Positions 11,207 to 21,396 of a DNA stretch of 64,000 nucleotides are shown in pieces. Where the stretch lies: NCBI GenBank assembly GCA_050084515.1, contig CM114275.1, positions 4,092,001 to 4,156,000 of the forward strand. The letters run 5' to 3'. A program made the translations under genes and the position numbers. Source of the DNA: Blasia pusilla. Its lineage: Eukaryota; Marchantiophyta; Marchantiopsida; Blasiales. The notes below the pieces were generated by a model. That model was given only the letters and a program-made list of their open reading frames with translations, was not told the DNA's origin and searched no databases. Each line of letters opens with the position of its first letter. Within the stretch, counting starts at the first letter, position 1.

Positions 11207-11600
11207 TTGGTGAGTTCTGGAGGTAGAGCTTTTAGTCCGCAGCGCGTCTTGTTGGATTCAGGAGCGCAACCCCTGATGTTGGGGAAAGCGTCACTCAGAG
11301 GATTGGGCTTGACGAGAGCCGATGTGGAGCGTTGTCCATTCCAGATACATATATCCTTGGGTGGAGCAAGTACCACACAATATATCACCCGACATGAGGT
11401 CGTGGTGAGGATTCGCTCGGGACATCCTATAGATGAGTCCGTGGTGCGCGCTAAGGCGATAGTGACTGATGCAGAGTCCTACGACGTCTTGGTTGGTGGA
11501 GCAGTGTTATACCCAATGGGGTTTTCGGTGGATTACTGGGAGGAGTCAGCGTCCTATAGACCAGGATGGCAGTCAGATGATGGGCGCCTTAGCTCATTAC
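11207..11600 (+). pseudogene. pol: aspartic (retropepsin-type) protease domain
   Basis: The catalytic motif LLDSGA, with the Asp codon at 11255-11257, is followed about 85 residues later by AESYDVLVGG, which matches the second conserved block of retroviral-type proteases. These enzymes act as dimers and cut the Gag-Pol polyprotein. The reading frame here (frame 2) runs from 11207, after a TAG at 11204, straight into the methyltransferase domain, so the two would be made as one polyprotein. The 10,578-11,206 stretch upstream is pol-like but broken by several stops. Confidence 0.8.
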
Positions 11601-11864
11601 CCATTCGATTGACAAGTGCAATGATCGAGCAACGGCCAGGACAGATTGCGACTTTAGCAGCATTTAGCAGTGCCATCACTTGGCCTAGTGATTTGATTGA
11701 GGGACATGTCCATGCAGAGGATACTCCCATTCCTGACATTTCTATGGAGAGGAGTGTTATGGTAGCTGCATCATTCCGTGGACCGGAGCGTGACGGGTCT
11801 GAGGAACCCGAGGTAGCAAGGAGTGCTACGATGACACCCTTGGATACCACATCCATTGTGTGGT

Positions 11865-12739
11865 GTACCCCGGAGGAGGATATTCAAGTGTTAGATCTCT
11901 TTGGAGGGATTAGCATCGGGTTAGCTGCTGTTTTGCAAGCAAGAGTGGGAGTACAGCAGTACTTGTATGTGGAGAGTGATGCTATTGCAAGGCGCATCTC
12001 ACTACGACATGTGGCGGAGTGACGCCTATGTTTTCCCGACTTATTGTCTGCGTCCGCAGTACATGGTTACCAGAGTTCCCTACCGAGGGATATTTCGTTG
12101 TTGGGAACGCAGGACTTAGAGCGGGTAGGGACCATTGATTTGGTCATTGCCGGTTGGCCATGTCAGGGCCAATCGAGTGTCGGAGGAGGCAGCGGGTTGG
12201 CTGACACTCGGTCCAGGTTGTTTTGGGAGATGTTGAGGGTCTTACGGCAGTTGAAGGAGCACCAGTCTCATTCTCCAGCCTACATTCTAGAGAATGTGCC
12301 GATCTTAGGAGACTCCAGATCACGGGTGGTGACGAGTGCTCATCAGGTGCATGCCTAGATTGGCCCAACAGTGTTCTTGGATGCGGCGAGTGTAGGTTCT
12401 AGAGCCCATCGCCCGCATCTATGGTGGACCAACTTGGTGCCCCATGCGGTATTATGGAGGGCGTATGCGAGAATGGAGCACCCCTCCCATTTGTTAGTGG
12501 ATTCCATTCTGGATCCCAGTCGTCAATCACAGGCAATGAGACACGATGATCGACGGCCGCTGACTATGGTCAACAGAGTAGGCAGGCCGCGGGCAGCCTT
12601 GCCCACGTTTGTGAGTTTCCCCGCTTCCTATTCATACAAGGAGGCCGATCCTGGCTTGGTTTGGGATGACCAGGTTCAGCGGTTGGTGGAGCCCAACGCC
12701 GACGAGAGAGAGCGAGCGATGGGATTTCCCACAGAGTGA
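11865..12739 (+). pseudogene. pol: C5 DNA cytosine methyltransferase domain
   Basis: The conserved C5-methyltransferase motifs occur in order in frame 2. Motif I is VLDLFGGISIGL (from 11888), the cofactor site. A YVESD block follows. Motif IV is DLVIAGWPCQGQS, with the catalytic Cys codon at 12161-12163. Motif V has DTRSRLFWEMLRVL. Motif VI is LENVP, Glu codon 12290-12292. Motif VIII is SRAHRPHLWWTNL. The C-terminal block is ERERAMGFPTE. The domain is about 290 residues, a catalytic core without the large N-terminal regions of host enzymes. The AHR...WWTN form of motif VIII is closer to DNMT3/DRM-type than DNMT1-type enzymes, which is an inference. It would transfer methyl groups from S-adenosylmethionine to cytosine. 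Stops at 12020-12022 (TGA), 12356-12358 (TAG) and 12737-12739 (TGA) inactivate this copy. Confidence 0.88.
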
Positions 12740-13170
12740 CGGCAGTACCATCAGTGTTAGAGGCATCACGACGCCATGTCTTGGGTTAGGCGATGGACTT
12801 GAACTGCTTGACATGGATCCTCAGCTTGGGAGTGGCTGAGCAACGTCGTATGAGATCGCGACAGATCACAGCGGTTGCGTTGGTGAGCCCCATGCCTATC
12901 GAGACGGTGGAGGCAGTGGCTGGGGGCGAGACCCGAGGAGATCTACGCACCAGGGGAGATCGAGAGACACACCCTTGGACTTCTTGGGATGTTTTACAGG
13001 TACGCAAGGAGATGATAGCCACATCATCGAGCGTGGTTTCGGGCACTACACGTGGAGGAGATCAGAGTTTGCAGTTGGCTGCAAGAGAGCGGTCGAGTGT
13101 TGTTGTTCGAGACGGGTTTGCACCATAGCAACCACCGATACCCGCGCCCGAGAGTCCTACCGTAGTCACA

Positions 13171-14150
13171 ATGGAGACTTGGGAGCCAGATATAGGCCCT
13201 AAGTTGACAAGAGGAGAGCGGCGCCGAATACATCAGTTCCTCAAGAGTTATAGGAGCTGCTTTGCGTTTAGCATGGAGGATTTGGGTACGCTGAAGGAAC
13301 CGGGGATCCACATTGAGTTGTCGAGTGATACGCCGATCTTCCGACGACCCTACAGGTACAGTGATATGGAGAGGGCTCTGATTCAGAGTAGGAGCTAGGA
13401 CTTGGTCGGAGTAGGACTAGTGGAGATATTGCATGGGAAGTATACATCTGCCACTGTCATGCCCGCCAAGAAGGATGTGCATGGCAACTGGACGGATAGG
13501 TGGATGTGTGGGGATTACCGACCTATCAATCGGCAGATGAAGTTCGATAGGTATGCCATGCCCACCCCTGAGGAGATCTTTGATGCCATTGGTCACGCAA
13601 AGGTCTTCAATTCATTGGATTTGCGAGCCGGATAGCATCAGCTGCCTATCAGATTGGAGGACAGGCAGAAGACGGCATTTTGGGGCATCGATCCTCACGG
13701 GAAGGATTGTTTGTACCAGTGGCGGTCCTTACCATTTGGGTTGAAGAACGCCCCAATTGAGTTTCAGAGGGTCATGGATAGGATCTTGGCTGGTCTGGAT
13801 TTTGCTAGGTGTTATATTGATGACATCGTAGTCTTTAGGACCACGGTTGAGGAGCATGAGCGACATCTAGAGGAGGTGTTTCGATGATTGCAATTACATG
13901 GGCTGAAGCTACATCCAAACAAGTGCAAGTTCTTCTACGACCAGATTGAGTACTTGGGTCATACGATATACCCACGGGGCCTTGGTGTTCAGCAGACGAA
14001 GGTAGAGGCTATCTCACGCATTCCACGCCCTACAGATGTGAGCCGTGTTCGCGCATTCATGGGATTGGGGAACTTCTATCGGCGATACGTCGAGGGATTC
14101 AGTTCGATTGCAAAGACGCTGACCTTGCTGACCAAGGTGGATCACGAGTG
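13171..14150 (+). pseudogene. pol: reverse transcriptase domain
   Basis: Frame 1 shows the Ty3/gypsy RT blocks in order: RMCGDYRPIN-like sequence (here WMCGDYRPIN), then FNSLDLRAG, WRSLPFGLKNAP, CYIDDIVVF (catalytic YIDD at 13813-13824), KCKFFYDQIEYLGH and FMGLGNFYRRYV. The enzyme copies element RNA into DNA. Premature stops occur at 13396-13398, 13633-13635 (within the usual GYHQ block) and 13885-13887 (TGA, likely from CGA). Frame 1 here versus frame 2 for protease and methyltransferase means one frameshift, mutational or programmed, in 12,740-13,170. Confidence 0.9.
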
Positions 14151-14169
14151 GCACTGGGGGGATAAGCAG

Positions 14170-14769
14170 GAGCGAGCATTTCAGTTGCTCAAGGATAGGT
14201 TGACGTCCACGCCCATCTTGAGGAGACCGATCAAGGGGCGTCTTTTCCAGTTGCACACAGATTGGAGCATGTTGGGGCTTGGAGCGATGCTCACCCAACA
14301 TGATGATGAGGGTAGAGAGTTCATGGTGGCTTACGCTAGCCGCTCGAACAACGTCAGAGGCGGCGGCTAGTATGAGGGTGAGTGCTTGGCTTCAGTGTAG
14401 GCTGTCGCGCATTTCAGGTGTTACTTATTCGGCAACCCCTTTACCATCATCACTGACCATCAACCACTGAAGGGGTTGATGGAGTCCGACAAGCTTACAG
14501 GGAAGCTTGCGAGATGGGCTCTGTTGTAGCAGGAGTATGATTTTCAGGTGGTACATAGACCTGGGACGCTCAACCAAGATGCAGATGGGTTGAGTCGTAA
14601 CCCATGCCCGAGTCAGCGAGATGCAATTGGAGCTCGATGGCATGGAGAGAGTGATGAGGAGTTGGTGTCGGGATGGCAGGCGTCAGCCTATTTAGGCATG
14701 TTGGCTATGGAGAGCCAGAGTGTGGAGACTTCGATGGCGAGGTCTAGTGGAGAGTCCTTGGATCCCTAG
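14170..14769 (+). pseudogene. pol: RNase H domain
   Basis: The order HTDWSMLGLGAML, YEGECLA, ITDHQPLKGLM and NQDADGLSR gives the four acidic residues (D, E, D, D) of gypsy RNase H, which removes the RNA template during reverse transcription. Stops at 14368-14370, 14398-14400 (TAG where TGG is usual) and 14527-14529 interrupt it. A linker of low conservation follows to the stop at 14767-14769. Confidence 0.88.
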
Positions 14770-14889
14770 GCCAATGAGGACACGACAAGTGGCCAAGATA
14801 TTCATGATGACGGAGTAGTCTTGGAGTACCTTCGTACTGGTAGCGTTGCGAGCACCCTGGATGCTAGAGAGCGGGATTGGATCCTACAG

Positions 14890-16050
14890 CGGGCCAGATG
14901 ATTCCGTTGGGAGGGGACACATGTTTTGAGGGTTTGGGAGGATGGCAGAGTACGCGTAGTGCCGCATCCTTTGCAGAGAGCACAACTAGTGCAACATGCC
15001 CATGAGGAGTTGGGTCACTTTGGGGTGAAGCGGACGTACACCTTGCTCCAGATTCAGTATTGGTGGCGAGGCATGCAGACTGACGTTCAGCAGTCTGTTG
15101 CCAGGTGCATGGTGTGTGATCCGGTCCGAGCATCGTTCAATGCTCTGACTCCACAGTTGCATCCATTACCGATCATGGGCTTAGGGTATAGATGGAGTTT
15201 GGATTTTGCAGGACCTTTGCCTTTGACGGAGCGTCACAGTCGTTATGTGTTGGTGATGATCGAGCACTTCTCGAAGTGGATCGAGTTGGTTGCATTGCTT
15301 GACAAACCAAGTGAGGGAGTAGCTTATGCCTTCCTTGACATAGTGCTGAGTCATTATGGCATACCGGCTGAGGTGTTGACAGACCAGGGTACCGAGTTTC
15401 ACGGTGAGTTCTAAGCCTTGTGTGATCAGGCGCTGATCGACCACCGTACGACTTCGCGAGATCATCCCAAGGCGGATGGAATAGCGGAGAGAGTTGTGCA
15501 GACGGTGAAGAGGGGCTTACCCAAGTATGGCTTGTAGAGAGGTCACCTAGGAGATTGGGACCTCCAGTTGCCATGGTTGGCGATGGGATACAGATTCAGC
15601 AGGCAGGCATCCTTAGCGTCTTTTTCACCGTACTTGCTACTTTATGGCCGAGAGCCAGATTTACCTGCGGCCATTCGTCAAGATGTTGGTGAGGTGTTGG
15701 ATCTTGATGACCCAGATGTATGGGTGGGAGTATGTTCTCAAAGGGCTGAGTTTTTTCGAAGAGTGATGCCCATGGCGTTCGAGAACTTGGCGATTGCGCA
15801 GCATCGAGATACGTTGAGGAATGCGACTATTCGGGGTGATGGTTATCGACCAACTATCCGGAGGTTTCATCATGAAGATTATGTCTACTTGCAACAGATG
15901 GCACCGACGACGTTGGATGTGACTGCATGGCGCATTATCCTGAGAGTGCGTGACGTTTTGCCATCCGATGTTCTCTTGTTGGAGGGACGCGATGGTATGG
16001 TATGGAAGGACCATGTGCGTAATTGTGCGCCATATCACCTTCCTAACATT
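14890..16050 (+). pseudogene. pol: integrase domain with GPY/F-like C-terminus
   Basis: The zinc-binding HHCC region is visible (H-A-H-E-E-L-G-H, then CMVC). The catalytic core shows SLDFAGPL (Asp codon 15202-15204), TDQGTEF (Asp 15382-15384) and GIAERVVQ (Glu 15487-15489), the D-D-E triad that joins element DNA to the host chromosome. YLLLYGREPDLP is the usual block after the core. The later RFHHEDYVYLQ and WKDHVRNCAPYHLPN resemble the GPY/F module. Stops at 14899-14901 (TGA), 15412-15414 (TAA, likely from CAA) and 15535-15537 disable it. Confidence 0.9.
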
Positions 16051-16098
16051 GATGGTATAGTAGATCCGAGCTTAGCAGTAGTTCCTGCAGGCTTGCGT

Positions 16099-16239
16099 TG
16101 TATGTAGTGTAGTTCTACCCGTGGTGCGGCCATAATGCTAGTCTGTGATGGATGTTCGAGAGGTTGGCATATGGTATGTCTGACGTCACCTCTCACTAGG
16201 ATTCCTCGGGGACAATGGATGTGTCCTAGATGTACATAG
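16099..16239 (+). pseudogene. pol C-terminus: PHD finger
   Basis: Directly after integrase, in the same frame, the cysteine and histidine spacing of a PHD zinc finger appears: CMxC, then VCDGCSRGWHMVCL, then PLTRIPRGQWMCPRC, ending at TAG 16237-16239. The pattern is C-x2-C, C-x2-C, H-x2-C and C-x2-C with the typical CDGC...WH..CL, IP.G.W.CP.C residues. PHD fingers usually read the histone H3 tail (methylated or bare K4). The position is where chromoviruses carry a chromodomain, which suggests chromatin-guided integration. One TAG (16105-16107) lies inside the first Cys pair, so this copy is broken. Histone binding is inferred from the family. Confidence 0.85.
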
Positions 16240-16350
16240 AGGAGATACCAGGTAGGTTTCGATTCCAAATTCTTTTGTGACATGGATGACAGGAAGGCGA
16301 CTAACGATGGGGCCACATGAGCACCCGGCCTTTATGCTCTTAGCGTCCTA

Positions 16351-16478
16351 GAGATGTATATCGTGGTACTTCTCCCCTCTGTGTATGGATGCCATGAGTT
16401 AGCATGGGATCGTGTGTGTTTGTGTGTGTGTTTGATGACAACGATGTATGTTGTGTAGCAATGTGTATATGCACGACA
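16351..16478 (+). repeat. sequence before the right LTR, duplicated at 18170-18292
   Basis: From GAGAT...GGTACTTCTC through the GTGTGTGTTTGTGTGTGTG tract to CACGACA, this block is repeated with few changes at 18170-18292. The first copy is followed, after two bases, by the LTR start TGTCAC. The second ends at the element boundary. No classic polypurine tract precedes the LTR. Confidence 0.85.
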
Positions 16479-16480
16479 GT

Positions 16481-18292
16481 TGTCACGACTGTTAGGATAG
16501 ATCGGTGGGATCTAGCAGAGCGTCTTCACGAGTAGTGGAGGACAGGCCTAGGAGGTTGAGAATGACCTTTTCAGGCCCCGGAAAACCTTAGAGAGCAGAT
16601 TTCCCCTTCGTTTCGGCTCATTTGGAACCATATAGAGAAACTTACTTTTTCGGATAAGTTTCCATGTAGGGGATAGTTGACTTTATATTTTTGGTAAGTG
16701 GCCCTTGACCTCCTACATCAGGTCAAGAGCCAAGGAGGTTGTAATGTCTAAGTGTTTCTTATTTATAGTCAATTGTAGAGTTCGATCCCCAAGAAGATCA
16801 TTGTTGGATGAAAAGAGAGTATAAAGTGATGATTATGTTGTAAAAGTGTAATTGGTTATGTAATTCAAATGCAGTATTCCAGTATTAGCTTCCGATTCTT
16901 CTTAGTACCTAGGTTTTCTTCTTCAATTCTCTCGAGTGGAATTTCAAGTACGCTCAGGCAATTTGTTCTCTCATCATCTCGGAACCTCACAGAGATCTCA
17001 AGAATAAAGCTGGCTTCTCCTACTTTCGGAACTCAAACCGTCGGGGCAGGTTACTCTCTGTCAAAAAAATTTCATACAACTTTATGTTGATTATTCCATT
17101 GATGAGAAAGGTTCGCATGATTCACTCTTCACTCGGCAGACCCAAAAAGAATATTCAGACATAAGCATCGCACATCAGAATGAATGAATGGATGCTTTAC
17201 AACTCCATCAAGAATTGGAAGACTTCAAAGTATATACAAGCTTGAGAGGGTACAACTCTCTTGCTCGGATCATTCCTACAGCATAAGGACTTCATGAGCG
17301 AATGATGCTAATAGCTTCTGTCCTGTTTCTTAAATATTCTCGAGAGTAGGATCGTTTCTATGATCCGAAGCGTTCTTGATGAAGGGTGTGTCTTTTCAAT
17401 ATCTGTAACTACCTAGATCTATGGTTCTCTTAGCTTTTCCTACGATCCCTAAGAATCCGCGGTACAAAACTGTCCTAACTACCAATTTGATACAAAGGGT
17501 CGCGCCCTTTCCTATTCTAATTGTTTAAAGTATGTGTCGTTTCGAATCTCAATCATGCTGAGCTTCGCTGCGCTAATTTTCCGGAGGACGAAGTGCTTCC
17601 TTCTTCTTCGTGCTTCGTGCTTCATTCAAGAGCGAAGTACTTCGTCTATAGAGCTTCGTTGAGCTTCGTTAGACTTTGTTAAGCTTCGCTGAGCTTCGCG
17701 TTGATCCTTTATACTTCTTTACAGCTTTTGATTCTCCTCTAAGGCAAATCCTTGATCTTTATCTCTCTGCCTTGTCTTCGGAGCTTGGTGATTCACTTAT
17801 TCTTCTTCATAATAATAGATAATCATAATCAAAATCATAATATACAAGAGTCTTCGTTGAATAAAAAGATATATTCTTCAAGATTACAAAATTGTGGGTA
17901 TCACAGAGGTGACTTGGGAGCATAGGTTACCATGGAGAGAGCTTGGGAGAGTGGAGGGGTATTCCTCAAGGAGAGAGAGCTTGAGAGCTCATTCTTTCTT
18001 TGTTGAACCTCTTGGCATGAGGCGGCGGAGCTATGGTCCCTTGCCTTGTGAGTGTAACCCAAACCTCTCATTAGGAGAATGGGTTTGGTTTGACATGAGA
18101 AAGAGAGTGCACACCTTTGAGAGCTATGGTGTGAGATGGTGTAGAGAGGGATTGGATCTTACTTTATTTGAGATATTTTGGTACTTCTCACTCTGTGTAT
18201 GGATGCCATGAGTTAACATGGGATCGTGTGTGTTTGTGTGTGTGTTCGATGACAACGATGTATGTTGTGTAGCGATGTGTATGCACACGACA
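16481..18292 (+). repeat. right LTR, interrupted and rearranged
   Basis: 16481-16739 and 17906-18166 match the left LTR (6106-6620). The break is a nested solo LTR. After 18166 the sequence switches to a copy of the pre-LTR block and ends in GACA at 18292, followed by AAGT. Either the LTR really ends in this block and the left LTR lost it, or recombination joined the two pieces. Confidence 0.7.
16740..17905. mobile_element. nested solo LTR with 5-bp target-site duplication
   Basis: The insert begins TGTAATG and ends ATCACA, the TG...CA ends of LTR retroelements. It is flanked on both sides by GAGGT (16735-16739 and 17906-17910). Removing it and one GAGGT restores the LTR sequence seen at 6,350-6,365. 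It has no internal coding domains, so it is a solo LTR left by recombination. Near 17,570-17,705 short GAGCTTCGTT-like units repeat. Confidence 0.9.
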
Positions 18293-18990
18293 AAGTTCAT
18301 ATAATCTCTTTTTAAAGTTGGCTTTTGTGAGAGTTTTACATTGCATTTTTACCCATGTATTTGACAATATGTTGGCCTTATTGTACAGACTTCCTCTTCC
18401 AGAAAATCCTTCAGATTTATGCGATTACCGAAAGGTACTGTGTGCCGAGGCCCAAAAATAAAATTGAGCAATTCGTGCCCAAAAGTTAGGAGATCGGAGA
18501 AAAAGACAACCACCGACATGCCTCATTCAATCATCTCCCACTTATGTTTTGCCTATTTTTCCATATATTGCACTTTCAATTCTAATCATTTCTAGCCTTT
18601 TTTGGCCTACTCAAGCAAATTTGTGGTGTCTCAAACTAACTTTGTTCCATGTTAACTGGTTGACATACTTATTATTCCATCAAATCAACTTCTTTTCGTG
18701 ACTTTTCAAAAGGTGTTACGTGGGGAGGCCCAGAAATGAAAACGACTTCTCCATGTAGAGAGTTGAGCATTGAAAAAAAAATGCAATCTATCATAGAGAT
18801 TACAAAAGAAGAAGGGAAGTTCGAGTAGGAGGCCGTCACAACCTCTATGACGATGGAACTAGTATGCTAGACCTAAGTTCTTCCTCCATGATTAATGATA
18901 AAACATGGTATGTACTTTCTCACGTTTTCTATATTGCACATATAATGCATATTCCAATGAAATTTTTATGATGTTATTCTAACTTTTTGT
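18293..18990. other. flank between retrotransposon and Helitron
   Basis: No gene is supported. A 47-base exon-like piece around 18,385-18,431, reading LPLPENPSDLCDYRK in one frame, sits between TTGTACAG and GTACTG. The Helitron's 5' terminus should lie in or before this stretch but no TC-starting end was recognised. Confidence 0.35.
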
Positions 18991-18995
18991 TTGTA

Positions 18996-19501
18996 GGCTC
19001 GTGACTCATGAGGGGATTACGGATATTCCCAATATAACATGTAACTTTCCTATTATAGAGGATATTTGTGTACCTCAAGATGGACAACCTATTCATAATT
19101 CTACAACCATTATGGAGGACATATCTATTCAACAAGATAATGAAGATATAATCGTCGAGCAAGTATCTTCCGCATGTCATGGATTAACTCTCCCAATTGA
19201 GAGAGCTCAGTCACCGAGTCATATATGTGTACCTAAAGATGGTCAACCTATGAATAATGCTACAACTATTATGGAGGACATATCTATTCAACAAGATGAC
19301 GAGGTTATCAACAATATCTCCACACTTAATACATTCGAGGTATCTACTCATGTAACGCCTAGAGTTGTCGAGCAAGTACCTTCTGCATATCATGAATTAA
19401 ATCTCCCAACCGAGATTTCTCAATCACCGATTCATAATGTTAGACGAGTTTCAAAAGTTAACACGCCACTCAATGTTGCAGGAATTCGGAACTTCCAATA
19501 G
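18996..19501 (+). pseudogene. Helitron-associated N-terminal repeat exon
   Basis: After a splice-acceptor-like TTTGTAG, a 166-codon frame holds two copies of a 50 to 60 residue unit. Copy one includes ICVPQDGQPIHNSTTIMEDI and copy two ICVPKDGQPMNNATTIMEDI, each followed by a VEQV..A.H.L.LP block. It has no known domain. It lies directly before the Helitron Rep protein and is probably its N-terminal part. The tandem copies show an internal duplication of about 160 to 200 bases. Confidence 0.45.
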
Positions 19502-19639
19502 AGAGCAATATAATGAAGTTAAGACTACGAGCAAGTATCAACCAAGTAACTGGGCGTCATACTATTGGTTCTATGATAGAAATATGCCCTTCATGCTATG
19601 CCCTACATTGGAAGTGTGAAAGGGTGAGGAGTACAAGGT

Positions 19640-21300
19640 ATCGAAACTCGCCTTTTGGAATGTGTTGTAATCATGGAAAAGTACAACTCACATTCTTAAG
19701 GTGTTCTCCTCCTTTCTTGAAATCGTTGATTTTTGGTGTTGGAGCTCAAAGTCTTCATTTTCTTTCACACACTCCGAGCTTATAATTGTGCTCTTCAGTT
19801 AGCATCCATTGGAGCTCAAATGAAGGAGCGAGTTGCTAGCACCAGACACTTTTGCATTCAAGGTGGAATTTATTACAACATCGGCCCATTGCATCCAGAT
19901 GAGGGAAGTAATCCCCAATTTGCTCATCTATACATCTACGAGACTAAAAATGAAAAGGAAAATTGAGGAAGAGTTATGTCTTATGATCTTCGACAGATAT
20001 CTTAAGAGGGTTGCAATATATGTTACATGAACATAATCCCTATGTGAGGATATTTCGACACATTGCAAATGAGGCAAGTGGACCCAATCTTCGTATCATT
20101 CTAAAGGCGCATAATCAAGGAATGGATTCCAAACGTTATACCTTACCAATTGCATCCAAGATTGCTGCAATCTTACCTGGTGATGGTAGTGAACATGTTT
20201 ACCCATGTGATATTATTGTCCAAGTACATGGTGGAGGAGTTCGTCATATTTCAGATCTAAATGAAGCATTTGTTCCATTTCATTTTGTTCTATTATTTAT
20301 CTTTGGTGAAGGAAGATGGCATCCAAGAATACCTCTTGGGAGATTTGAAGAAACCACAACCGCCAATATTCCTACTACCGTGGATGGAGACATGGAAGGA
20401 TTCGATGATTGTATAGAGGAAGAAAGAATTGATGATGAGATTTCTCATGAAGGAAGGAGAAAAACTGTTACAGCGCTACAATTTGCCTCTTCGACATCAA
20501 ACCCGTGTGGATACCGAAGACGATAATTGTTTGCTTCGATTTGGTCATCTTAATCAAGAGTACATGGTTGATATGTATGCTACAGTAGAGATGCAACGAC
20601 TATCTTGGGTTCGATTAAATCAAAAGGAGTTACGAGCTGAATTATATCAAGGTTTAAAGGATATCATGTATCAAAGTGACAAAGATGGTGCAAGGTTTGG
20701 GAGGCGCATTGTATCGCCTTCTTCTTTTAGTGGAGGTCCACGCCATATGCATCAACTCTATCAAGATGCAATGGCCATTGTGAGGCATCATGGGAAACCA
20801 GATTTCTTTCTAACAATGACATACAATCCTAAATGGGAGGAGATCACATGTGCACTATTATCTGGTCAACAACCTACAGATAGACCAAATTTTATTGTGC
20901 AAGTTTTTGAGAAAGAAAAAGAGAGAATTATTAAGGCTTATTCTCCAGAAGCACATCTTGGGAAGGGTTGTTGGTTGCATTCATGTGGTTGAATTCCAAA
21001 AAATAGGTTTATCACATGTACATATTTTGAATATTCTGGATCATGAGGATAAGTCGCGCTCAACATCCGATTATGATGATATAATATCTATTGTGATCCC
21101 TAATCTAAACACTCATCCCAGACTTCATTTTACAATAGCTAATTGCATGGTTCATGGCCCATGTGGAGAACTCAATCCAAATGCTCCATGCATGGATAAG
21201 GAAACCAGGAAGTGTACCCAAGGCTATCCTAAGCCTTTTGCAAGCATAACTACGGAGAGTGAGGATGGATATCCAATTTATCGAAGGTATGCAATCTATC
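19640..21300 (+). pseudogene. Helitron Rep (Helitron_like_N and HUH nuclease) region
   Basis: CCNHGKVQLT near 19,668 is the usual start of the Helitron N-terminal domain. Later frames give QFAHLYIYETKNE, FGHLNQEYMVDMYA, the GARFGRRIVSPSSFSGGPRHM block and FFLTMTYNPKWEEI. Near 21,010 GLSHVHIL contains the paired histidines of the HUH nuclease that nicks DNA at the Helitron ends (usual form GLPHVH). CMVHGPCG and CTQGYPKPF follow. At least four frame changes and several stops break the frame. Confidence 0.88.
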
Positions 21301-21396
21301 ACTAAACTTTGCATCTTTTGATTTGCAAAACTTCCCAACCTTCTGATTTATTATAAGGTGTATCTATATTAATTTATTCCTTCATTCTTATGATAC

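Larger units (their letters stand above)
6106..18292 (+). mobile_element. Ty3/gypsy-class LTR retrotransposon with DNA methyltransferase and PHD finger
   Basis: The element has LTR-like ends (6106 and 16481), gag, protease, C5 methyltransferase, RT, RNase H, integrase and PHD finger in that order. RT before integrase identifies the Ty3/gypsy class. Protease and methyltransferase share frame 2; RT, RNase H, integrase and PHD share frame 1. The frame changes once, between 12,740 and 13,170. LTR starts are TGTCAC. AAGT occurs just before the left end (6102-6105) and just after 18292 (18293-18296), a possible target-site duplication. This copy cannot make protein because of many nonsense codons, mostly C-to-T or G-to-A. 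No primer-binding site was recognised. A foreign-looking 1-kb stretch lies between gag and pol, and a solo LTR is nested in the 3' LTR. Confidence 0.85.

Noticed and set aside
16050-16239. Chromodomain after integrase
   Set aside because: The residues fit a Cys/His PHD zinc finger, with no chromodomain aromatic pattern.
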